Source: Streptomyces sp. NBC_01335 (GTDB lineage: Bacteria > Actinomycetota > Actinomycetes > Streptomycetales > Streptomycetaceae). Taken from it: a stretch of 64,000 nt of DNA. The notes beneath the pieces were generated by a model. That model saw nothing but the letters and a program-made list of their open reading frames with translations, did not search any database and had not been told where the DNA came from. Shown here piece after piece: positions 1 to 7,900 of this stretch. Numbering within the stretch: position 1 is the first letter of the stretch; every line of letters begins with the position of its first letter. The DNA lies in NCBI RefSeq assembly GCF_035953295.1, contig NZ_CP108370.1, forward strand, positions 744,001-808,000, in the 5' to 3' direction. The position numbers were made by a program, and so were the translations under genes.

Positions 1-854
1 ACCCGGGCGACGCCGCCGGTGATCGACAGGTAGCGCAGCAGCTCGTCCACCGCGCCGCCGACGAGCGCCGGGTCGCGGCGCAGTTCGTCGAGCTGGTCGG
101 GATGCTGGAGCAGGGTCAGGATGCCCAGGCCGATCATGTTCACGGTGGTGACGTGCCCGGCGACCAGCAGCAGCCGGGCGATGTCGACGGCGTCCTCGTA
201 GCGGCACTGCCCGGACTGGACCTGGCCGACCACGAACCTGCTGAGCAGGTCGTCGGTGGGGGCGTCCATCTTGGCGCGGACGACCTTCTCCAGGTAGTCG
301 CCCAGGTCGTCGATGGCCTGGTCGATCTGGCGGGAGGTGGACTCCTTGCTGAGCGCGGCCGCGGTGCGCTGCTGGAGGTACTCGTGCTCGTCGTACGGCA
401 CGCCCAGCAGGCGGCAGATGACCAGCGACGGCAGCGGCATGGCGAGCGCCTTGACCAGGTCCACCGGCTGCTCGCGGGCGGCGATGTCGTCCAGCAGCTC
501 GTCGGTGAGCTGCTGGACGTCGTCCTGCAGCGCGGTGATGCGGCGGCCGAGGAATTCCGAGGTGAGCATCTGCCGGAAGTGGGTGTGCTCCGGCGGGTCG
601 TCGCGGATCATCCGGCTGAACGCGCGGACCAGCGGGTAGCCGGGGTCGCGCGAGTCGGAGCTGAAGCGGGCCGTGTCGGCGAGGATCGCCCGCGCCTCCT
701 CGTAACGGGTGACCAGCCACACGTCCTGCCGCTTGCCGACCGTCATCCGGGCGAGCGTCAGTGGCTCCTGGTCCTGCAGGGCGGTGTAGCCGGGCGGTGG
801 GTCGAAGGGGTTGCTCCTCGGCATGGGGAAGGTCACGGTCGGTCGTGTGTCCAC
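1..854 (-). CDS. Cytochrome P450 (C-terminal part beyond the left edge)
   Basis: Haem-thiolate monooxygenase, probably an oxidative tailoring enzyme of the neighbouring peptide-polyketide cluster. About 284 residues are visible; the haem-binding Cys loop lies outside the window. The I-helix reads LLLVAGHVTTVNMIG near residue 230 and an ExxR-like DELLRY lies near the edge. In the family the I-helix is usually AGxE/DTT; here the acidic residue is Val, so proton delivery may be atypical. The GTG start at 854 has GGACGGAG upstream and gives MDTRPTVTF; an internal ATG is possible. It is the third leftward gene after the other P450 (stop at 1287) and the SCP2-like gene, with short gaps that fit one operon. 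Family assignment is secure; substrate is unknown. Confidence 0.9.
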   Translation of the reverse strand, partial: MDTRPTVTFPMPRSNPFDPPPGYTALQDQEPLTLARMTVGKRQDVWLVTRYEEARAILADTARFSSDSRDPGYPLVRAFSRMIRDDPPEHTHFRQMLTSEFLGRRITALQDDVQQLTDELLDDIAAREQPVDLVKALAMPLPSLVICRLLGVPYDEHEYLQQRTAAALSKESTSRQIDQAIDDLGDYLEKVVRAKMDAPTDDLLSRFVVGQVQSGQCRYEDAVDIARLLLVAGHVTTVNMIGLGILTLLQHPDQLDELRRDPALVGGAVDELLRYLSITGGVAR

Positions 855-889
855 GACGGGCTCTCCGTCCTGTTGTCGGTGCGGTGGCG

Positions 890-1276
890 TCACGACGGGT
901 CGAGAAGGCCGTCGAGGGCGCGCTGGACGTCGATGGCGGCCGAGGTCTGCAGCACCGGCACCAGGGGCAGCAGGCTGTTCATGTCCCCGTCGATCAGGAT
1001 GCGTCCGCTCAGCACGCCGCCGACCGGGTCGAGCTCGCCGCGCAGCATGGCGAGTTCGACCGGCCAGCGGTAATTGATCACGGCCTGCGGAGTGGGGTGG
1101 CGGCCGAGCGCGCTGTCGGCGAGCCGGCCGTCCCGTATGTCGTCGTAGTACTCGACCGTTCCGTCCGGCCCCTCCTCGACCACGTGCTGGACGAGGGCGG
1201 TGGCCCCGGGCGCCGCGGGCAGGGCGGAGCCGAGCCGCAGCCGCTCGGCGATCCATTCCGCCGAGAGCAGTTTCAT
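890..1276 (-). CDS. Small SCP2-like (sterol carrier-type) protein
   Basis: A 128-residue soluble protein with no signal peptide or membrane segment. The C-terminal half (PVGGVLSGRILIDGDMNSLL, then LVPVLQ) resembles the SCP2 lipid-binding fold, in which a hydrophobic tunnel holds a lipid or acyl chain. The N-terminal half carries a YYDDIRDGRL stretch. The ATG at 1276 follows GGGG. It lies 10 bp after one P450 and 35 bp before the other, so it is probably co-transcribed with them. A role in presenting or sequestering a hydrophobic intermediate for the P450s is inference from context only. The family call is moderate because SCP2 domains diverge strongly. Confidence 0.6.
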   Translation of the reverse strand: MKLLSAEWIAERLRLGSALPAAPGATALVQHVVEEGPDGTVEYYDDIRDGRLADSALGRHPTPQAVINYRWPVELAMLRGELDPVGGVLSGRILIDGDMNSLLPLVPVLQTSAAIDVQRALDGLLDPS

Positions 1277-1286
1277 GCCCCTGCGC

Positions 1287-2516
1287 CTAGGAGAGGGACG
1301 CGAGGTTGAAGGACGGGGTACCACCGATCCGCTCGCCCGGGGTGAACTCGATGTGCAGGCCCCGGGAGACCCGCGCCTCCCAGTTGTTCGGCTGGTCGAC
1401 GTCGACCGACAGGCTCTTGGAGCTGATGCGGTAGTCGGGGAGGCGCTTGAGCACCTGCTCGACCATGGTGGTCGCCTCCGCCTTGCCGAGGCCGCCGCCG
1501 ATGCAGAAGTGGATGCCCTGGCCCAGCGCGACGTGCCGGTTCGGCAGGCGGTCCAGCACGATCTCCGCCGGCTCGTCGAAGACCTCGGGGTCGCGGTTGG
1601 CGGGGGCGTACCCGATGGCGACGCGGTCGCCCTCCTTGATGTCCTTGCCGTAGAAGCAGACATCCTTGGTCGCGGTGCGGGACAGGAAGGGCACCGGGCT
1701 GTAGTAGCGCAGGAACTCCTCCATCGCGGCGGGGAGCCGGGAGGGGTCGTCGACGATGGCCGCGCGCCGGTCGGGGTGGGCGCCGAGGTAGGACAGGGCG
1801 CCCAGGGCGAGCCGGGCGGTGGTGGCCATGCCGCCGATGACGAAGGTGAAGCAGATCTCCACCAGTTCCATGTCGGTGAACTTCCGGCCCGCGACCTCGG
1901 CGGCGAGCAGGTGCGAGACCAGGTCGTCCTTGGGGTCCGCGCGGCGCGCGACGATGGTCTCGGTGGTCCTGCTGAGCAGCCGCGACCAGGCGTCGTTGAG
2001 GGTGAAGCGGTCCTCGCCGCGGACGTGCACCGCGTTGGCGAATATCTCGGCGTCCTCGATGGGCAGGCCGAGCAGGTCCAGGGTGGTCATCGCGGGGACC
2101 AGTTTGGCGAGGCCGTGGAAGAGGTCGGCGTGGCCGGTCTCGATCCACCTGTCGATGCACCAGGTGGTGAACTCCAGGAAGCGGGGCCCCATCTTGCGCA
2201 CGGCGGTGGGCGAGAAACGGGAGTTGAGCAGCTTGCGGTACTCCTGGTGGAGCGGGGGATCGATCTCGATCGGCACCGCGCGCACCGGGGTGGGCGGCAC
2301 CATCACGCCCGAGTACGGGCTCGCCCCGTTGGGCATCTCGTGGCGTGACGCGAAGGTCTCGGGGTCCTTGGCCGCCGCGCAGACGGCCTCGTAACCGGTC
2401 ACGAGCCACCGACCGCCCTGGTAGTCCCACCAGGTGACGGGTTCATCACGCTTGTGGAACCTGTCGTACCGCTCGTCCTTGACGAATTCACCGGCCGACA
2501 TTTCGGTATCGCTCAT
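1287..2516 (-). CDS. Cytochrome P450
   Basis: A full-length bacterial P450 of 409 residues. The haem-binding loop is ALGQGIHFCIGG with the ligand Cys near residue 338; the usual Phe at the start of this motif is Leu. ExxR is present as EEFLRYY. The I-helix reads FVIGGMATTARLA near residue 230: Ala stands where the family normally has Asp or Glu, and the two Thr are kept. The other P450 also lacks this acid. The ATG at 2516 follows GAGGGCCAGCTGCA, giving a modest ribosome-binding site. It is the first gene of the leftward tailoring operon, driven by a candidate promoter about 200 bp upstream. It probably hydroxylates or otherwise oxidises the product or a carrier-bound intermediate. Confidence 0.92.
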   Translation of the reverse strand: MSDTEMSAGEFVKDERYDRFHKRDEPVTWWDYQGGRWLVTGYEAVCAAAKDPETFASRHEMPNGASPYSGVMVPPTPVRAVPIEIDPPLHQEYRKLLNSRFSPTAVRKMGPRFLEFTTWCIDRWIETGHADLFHGLAKLVPAMTTLDLLGLPIEDAEIFANAVHVRGEDRFTLNDAWSRLLSRTTETIVARRADPKDDLVSHLLAAEVAGRKFTDMELVEICFTFVIGGMATTARLALGALSYLGAHPDRRAAIVDDPSRLPAAMEEFLRYYSPVPFLSRTATKDVCFYGKDIKEGDRVAIGYAPANRDPEVFDEPAEIVLDRLPNRHVALGQGIHFCIGGGLGKAEATTMVEQVLKRLPDYRISSKSLSVDVDQPNNWEARVSRGLHIEFTPGERIGGTPSFNLASLS

Positions 2517-2649
2517 TGCAGCTGGCCCTCGCTCGGTCGATCTGGTCGCGTACGCACGCGACGGGAAGGTAGGGAAAAGCCGTGCCTTGCGGTGACAGGA
2601 TGACGGGAATCTCACGGTGTCCGAGGCTTCCGTGTGCCACAGCTTCCGC

Positions 2650-2662
2650 AATACCGGGTATT
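2650..2662. promoter_or_regulatory. 13-bp palindrome in the P450 operon leader
   Basis: AATACC-G-GGTATT is a perfect inverted repeat with a one-base centre. It lies in the untranslated leader of the leftward P450 operon, downstream of the predicted promoter. It could be a repressor operator. No matching copy was noticed at the rightward promoter. Confidence 0.3.
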
Positions 2663-2715
2663 TCAGTGCCGCAGCAGCGCCGCCAGGGCACCGGACCCGT
2701 GTCAGAACTTCAGTA

Positions 2716-2744
2716 GATTTACGGTGCCGTCGCGGCACTGTCAA
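2716..2744 (-). promoter_or_regulatory. Candidate promoter of the leftward P450 operon, with inverted repeat in the spacer
   Basis: On the minus strand TTGACA is followed after 17 bp by TAAATC, a good match to a vegetative actinomycete promoter. The spacer holds the inverted repeat GTGCCG-CGA-CGGCAC (about 2724-2738), where a bound regulator would block polymerase. The predicted leader to the P450 start at 2516 is about 190 bases. Confidence 0.5.
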
Positions 2745-2948
2745 GACGTGACGTGCCGCCAAGATCCCCGCAGCACAGGGCAGTTCCGACCCTTGGACCT
2801 GCACGGGAAGATGCCGGAGCCAGCCCTGGCCACGAATTCCAAAGGAATGGCAAAACCTTCGGGCCGGCATTTTTACCTCTCCCTCAACCTTATCGGAGGC
2901 ACCCAAAACGGACACCCAGGATTCGTTAGCGCTCGCATTCTGTGATCG

Positions 2949-2978
2949 TTGACAGTTTCCTGGGGGCCGACCTACAGT
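2949..2978 (+). promoter_or_regulatory. Candidate promoter of the carbamoyltransferase-NRPS-PKS operon
   Basis: TTGACA, an 18-bp spacer, then TACAGT. This is a plausible vegetative promoter about 120 bp upstream of the carbamoyltransferase start. With the leftward promoter it makes the 584-bp gap at 2517-3100 a divergent control region. No open reading frame there looks real. Confidence 0.5.
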
Positions 2979-3100
2979 TGGCCGCGCCTCCCACCGAATG
3001 ATGATTCAGATTCAGTGTGGGCAGTTTCTTCGCACCAACGGCCATTGGTTGTGTGTCCAATGTTTGGATTGAAGCCATGGACCCTGGGGAGGGGTGGGCG

Positions 3101-4933
3101 ATGAGCAGCTCGGGGCACATCCCGCTGCGGATGCGTGTTCTCGGTTTCAGCGGACTCGACGGGGCCCGCAGGTTCAAACGCGACCGGCTTCCCGGGCTCG
3201 CGGAGAGCGAGTACGCGATCTTCCAGGGGGCCGACGCGGCGGCCGGCCTGGTCGTCGGCGGCCACGTGGCCGCGGCGGCCGCCGAAGAGCGGTTCGACGG
3301 GCTGAAGCACTCCGAGGCCTTCCCCGCGGCAGCCGCGCACTTCTGCCTGTCGGAGGCCGGCATCGGGCCCGACGACCTCGACCTGGTCGCCCACTGCTTC
3401 TCCTACGAGCCCGAGCGCGACTTCTACCTCGGGCAACAGGGCTACTACAACGGCCTCTACCGCGAGGTGCTCGCCCCCGAGGCCAACCGGGCCGTCGCGG
3501 AGAAGGCGCTCGGCACGGACCTCGCCGGCCGTTTCCTGCCGGTGCCGCACCACCTGGCCCACGCCGCCGGCGCGTACCTCCCCAGCGGATTCGACCGCGC
3601 CCTGGTGCTGGTCTCCGACGGGCTGGGCGAGCGCCACTCGGCCACCGTGCTGGCCGCGGGCCCCGACGGCTTCGAGACCGTACGCGAGATCGCCGCGCAC
3701 GACTCGCTCGGACTGCTCTACGGCCTCTTCACGCTCTACCTGGGCTTCCGCTTCGGCGACGGCGAGTACAAGGTGATGGGGCTCGCCCCGCACGGCGACG
3801 CGAGCCGGTACCGGCGCGTCCTGGAACGCCTGGTGGAGCTCGCCGCGGACGGGACGTACCGCGTCCCGGTCCTGCTGGAGAACGTCACCGCCCTCGACAA
3901 GGAGACCTACCGGCCGGCGCTCGCCGAGCTGGAGCGGCTGCTCGGCCCGCGCAGGTCCCCCGGAGCGCCGATGGAGCAGCGGCACATGGACATCGCCGCC
4001 GCCCTCCAGGCGGTCCTGGAACGCGCGCAGCTCCACCTGCTGCGGGCGGTCCGCGCCGAGACCGGGCTCGACCGGCTGTGCGTCTCCGGCGGTGTCGGCC
4101 TGAACTGCGTGGCCAACGGAGTGGTCCTGCGCAGCGGCCTGTTCGACGAGGTGCACGTCCAGCCCGCTGCCGGGGACGACGGGGCGGCGCTCGGCGCGGC
4201 GCTGTACGCGGCCTGGCGGTCCGGCGAACGCCCGGAACCGGGGCACGGCACCCTGCTCGGCCCGCGCTACGGCGCCGAGGAGTGCGAGCGGGCCGCCCGC
4301 ACCGCGGCCGGGGTCCGGGTGACCGAGGCGGCCGACGACGCCGAGCTGACCTCGACCGTGGCCGGGCTGCTGGACGAAGGGCTGGTCGTCGGCTGGTTCC
4401 AGGGCCGGATGGAGTTCGGGCCGCGCGCCCTGGGCAACCGCAGCATCCTCGCCGACCCGCGCCGGGCCGACATGCGCGACCGCATCAACGCCCTGGTCAA
4501 GAAGCGCGAGTCGTTCCGCCCGTTCGCGCCCGCCGTGACCGCCGAGGCCGCTGCCGGGCTGTTCGAGGTGGACCCCGAGGACGTGCACATGTTCGCCGCG
4601 ATGCTGTTCGTCGCCCATGTGCGCGACGAGCACGCCCTCCGGATGCCGGCCACCACCCACGTGGACGGCTCGGCGCGTGTGCAGACCGTCTCCCGGGCCG
4701 ACAACCCGCGCTTCTGGGACCTACTGCGCGCCTTCGAGGCCAGGACCGGGCTGCCGGTGCTGCTCAACACCTCGTTCAACGTGGCGGGACAACCGATCGT
4801 CCGCACCCCCCGGGAAGCGGTGGACACCTTCCTGGACGCCGGCCTGGACGCACTGGTGATGGACCGTCTGATCATCCGCCGGGTCGGCGCCGCCGACCCG
4901 GCGCACGCCGAGGAGACACGTGCAGCACGCTGA
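3101..4933 (+). CDS. O-carbamoyltransferase (NodU/CmcH/TobZ family)
   Basis: Transfers a carbamoyl group from carbamoyl phosphate, via carbamoyl-adenylate in characterised family members, to a hydroxyl group. The 610-residue length fits the two-domain family. The N-terminal Kae1-like domain shows HHLAHAAGAY, an SDGLGE stretch, EYKVMGLAPHG and CVSGGVGLNCVANG. The C-terminal YrdC-like domain shows FGPRALGNRSILADPR and LLNTSFNVAGQP. The ATG at 3101 is chosen because GGGGAGGGG stands 8 bp upstream; longer frames from 3017 lack a good site. The stop overlaps the NRPS start by 14 bases, so the two are translationally coupled. It predicts a carbamate ester on the final product, possibly on a hydroxyl installed by one of the P450s. 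The acceptor is unknown. Confidence 0.92.
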   Translation: MSSSGHIPLRMRVLGFSGLDGARRFKRDRLPGLAESEYAIFQGADAAAGLVVGGHVAAAAAEERFDGLKHSEAFPAAAAHFCLSEAGIGPDDLDLVAHCFSYEPERDFYLGQQGYYNGLYREVLAPEANRAVAEKALGTDLAGRFLPVPHHLAHAAGAYLPSGFDRALVLVSDGLGERHSATVLAAGPDGFETVREIAAHDSLGLLYGLFTLYLGFRFGDGEYKVMGLAPHGDASRYRRVLERLVELAADGTYRVPVLLENVTALDKETYRPALAELERLLGPRRSPGAPMEQRHMDIAAALQAVLERAQLHLLRAVRAETGLDRLCVSGGVGLNCVANGVVLRSGLFDEVHVQPAAGDDGAALGAALYAAWRSGERPEPGHGTLLGPRYGAEECERAARTAAGVRVTEAADDAELTSTVAGLLDEGLVVGWFQGRMEFGPRALGNRSILADPRRADMRDRINALVKKRESFRPFAPAVTAEAAAGLFEVDPEDVHMFAAMLFVAHVRDEHALRMPATTHVDGSARVQTVSRADNPRFWDLLRAFEARTGLPVLLNTSFNVAGQPIVRTPREAVDTFLDAGLDALVMDRLIIRRVGAADPAHAEETRAAR

Positions 4934-7900
4934 AGACGGAGCCCCCGGGGACGGCGCTTCGTCGTTCCCGCTCGCCGCTCCACGGGCGCTCGCGCCCGCG
5001 TACCGCAGGGCACGGGTCCGGGTGGACGGCGTGCCCCCGGACACCGACCTGGCCGCCGCCGTCGCGGTGCTGCTCACCCGCCACCAGGAGGCCCCGCGCG
5101 CGGTCCTCGGCAGGATCGAGGCCGACGGCGGCGCATCGCGGGTGCACCGCATCGGCGTGGACGTGGACCCGTCCGCCGGATTCGGCGACGTCCGCGCCGC
5201 CGTCGGGAGCGCTCCGGCCGACACGGTGGACGACGCCTGCGACGGGCCCCGGGTGCTGGTCGGCCCGGTGGACGCGCAGGGCCCCCGGTCCCTGCGCCGC
5301 CGGCTGTCCGGCTGCGACATCGCCTTCCTCGCCGACCGCGAGGGCAAGGCGCTGGTCTGCGACTACGACACCGACCTGTTCGGCGAGGCGACCGTCCGCC
5401 GGCTGGCGGAGCAGGTGCTGCGGGTGGCCGAGCAGGGCGCCGCGGCGGCCGACCGCCCCGTCGTCGACCTGGACCTGCCCGGCACGGAGGAGCGGCAGGC
5501 GCTGCTCGCGCTGGCCGCCACCGCGCCGTCCGACGGCCGCGCCGCGCTGCACCGGCTGATCGCCCGCCGGGCCGCCGCCCACCCCGAGCACATCGCGGTG
5601 ACCGCCGGCGGCCGCGACACGACCTACCGCGTGCTCGACTCCGCGGCCGACGCGCTGGCGGCCCGGCTGGTCCGGCTCGGCGCCGGACCCGGCACCCGGG
5701 TCGGCATCCGGCTGCCCCGGTCGGCGGAGCTGGTGGTCGCCATGCTCGCGGTGCTCAAGACCGGCGCCGCGTACGTACCGGTCGACCCCGGCCAGCCGGC
5801 CGGTCGCCAGCAGCGCATCGCCGACCTGGCCGGGCTGACCGCCCTGCTGGTCCGCCGGGGCGACGCCACGCCGCCGCTGGACGGCGTGGCGTGCGAACCG
5901 GTGGACGCGGAGGCCCCCGAGCCCGGAGCCGCGGCGGCCGTCGCCGGGCCCGACGACCCCGACGCCCCCGCCTACGTGCTGTTCACCTCGGGCTCCACCG
6001 GTCAGCCCAAGGGAGTCGAGGTCCGGCACGCCAACGTGGTGCGGCTCTTCGACACCACCCGGGAGCTGTTCGGCTTCACCGACCGCGACGTGTGGGTCAA
6101 CGCGCACAGCTTCGCCTTCGACGCCTCGGTCTGGGAGCTGTACGGCGCCCTGCTGCACGGCGGCCGGGTGGTGGTCGCGGAACCGGCCGTCACCCGCGAC
6201 CCGGAGGCGCTGGCCGCGCTGGTCGAGGGCGAGCGGGCGACGATGCTGGCCCTGTCCCCCACCGCCTTCGAGGGCTTCCGTGAGGCGTCCTTGCGGGCCG
6301 GGCACGCGTTCGCGAGCCTGCGGCACCTGGTGCTGTGCGCGGAGGCGCTGAGCTTTGGGTCGCTCTCCCGCTGGTTCGACCGGTACGGCGACGAGCAGCC
6401 CCGGCTGTCGAACATGTACGGCATCACCGAGACCACCGTGCACAGCTCGTTCTACCCGCTCACCGCCGCGGACGCCGCCGACACCCGGCGGCTGATCGGC
6501 CGTCCGCTGCCGGACACCGCCCTGTACGTCCTGGACGAGCAGGACCGGTCGGCGCCCTTCGGCGTGCCGGGCGAGATCTGCGTCGGCGGGCCCGGTGTCT
6601 CGGCCGGCTACCTCGTGGTGCCCGAGGGCGCCCGCGACCCGTTCGGCGCGGATCCCTTCTCCTGCGTTCCCGGCGCGCGGATGTACCGCTCGGGCGACAA
6701 GGGCCGGCTGCTGCCGGACGGGCGGCTGGAGTACCTGGGCCGTCTCGACCAGCAGGTCAAGATCAGGGGCCACCGGATCGAGCTCGGCGAGGTCGACGCC
6801 GCCTTCCTGGCGCTGCCGCAGGTCCGCAGTGCCCGCGCCTGGGTGGTGCGGCGGCCCGGCCACCCGCCGGTGCTGGCCGCCGCACTGGTGATGGACGGCC
6901 CCGGCCCGTACGACCCGCAGGAGCTGCGGGCGCTGGCGGCCCGGCGGCTGCCCGGCTACATGGTGCCCGCGGGGGTCGTCCTGCTCGACGAGCTGCCCCG
7001 TACCGTCAACGGCAAACTGGACACCGCCCGGCTGCCCGACCCTCTCGCCGAGCCGTCCGGCGGTGCGGCGGACGGCGCCGCCGACGAGGCGGAGGACCCT
7101 CGCGTCACCCGGGTGCGGGAGGCCGTCGCCGCGGTGCTCGGCCGGCCGTCCTGCGGCCCGGACGACGGTTTCTTCGAGCTCGGCGGCGACTCCATCACCG
7201 CGGTGCGGCTGGTGGCCGGGCTGCGCGGCGAGGGCCTGGGCGCGGAGCTGGCCCACGTCTACGCGCTGCGTTCACCGCGCCGGATCGCCGAGGCGCTCAC
7301 CGATCTGGACGCCGGGCCGCGGGCGGCCGCCGCGCCGTTCGCGCTGCTCGCCGAGGAGGACGTGCGCTGGGTGCCGGACGGAGCCGAGGACGCCTTCCCG
7401 GCGACCAGACTCCAGCAGGGCATGCTGCTGCACAGCGTCCTGGACGGCGAGCGGGTCTATCACGACGTGCTCAGCTACACCCTGGACGGCACCCTCGACG
7501 AGGCCGCGCTCCGTGCGGCGTTCGCCTCCCTGGTGCGCCGCCACCCGGTGCTGCGCACCGCGTTCGTGGCGGACGGGCCGGTCACCCCGCTCCAGGTCGT
7601 CCACCCGTCCGCCGCGCCGGACCTCGTCCTCGACGACCTCACCGGCGTTCCTGAGGAGGAGCGCGAGCGGTGGCTGGAGAACTGGGCGGCCGCCGAGCGC
7701 GAGCGGCCCTTCGACTGGACGGAGCCCGGCCTGCTGCGGCTGTTCGCCCACCGGGTCGGCGAGCGGCGCTGGACGCTCTCGCTGTCGGTGCACCACTGCG
7801 TCCTGGACGGCTGGAGCGCCGCCTCCCTCATCACGGAACTGCTGACCGCGCACGCCGCGGTGCTGTCCGACGGAACGGCCGCGGGCGCCGTCGAGGGGCT

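Noticed and set aside
2517..2915. N-terminal extension of the second P450
   Set aside because: The extension is compositionally non-coding and contains the predicted promoter; the P450 fold starts normally from the ATG at 2516.
3017..3100. Longer N-terminus for the carbamoyltransferase
   Set aside because: The ATG at 3101 has a strong GGGGAGGGG site at proper spacing, and the extra residues match nothing in the family.
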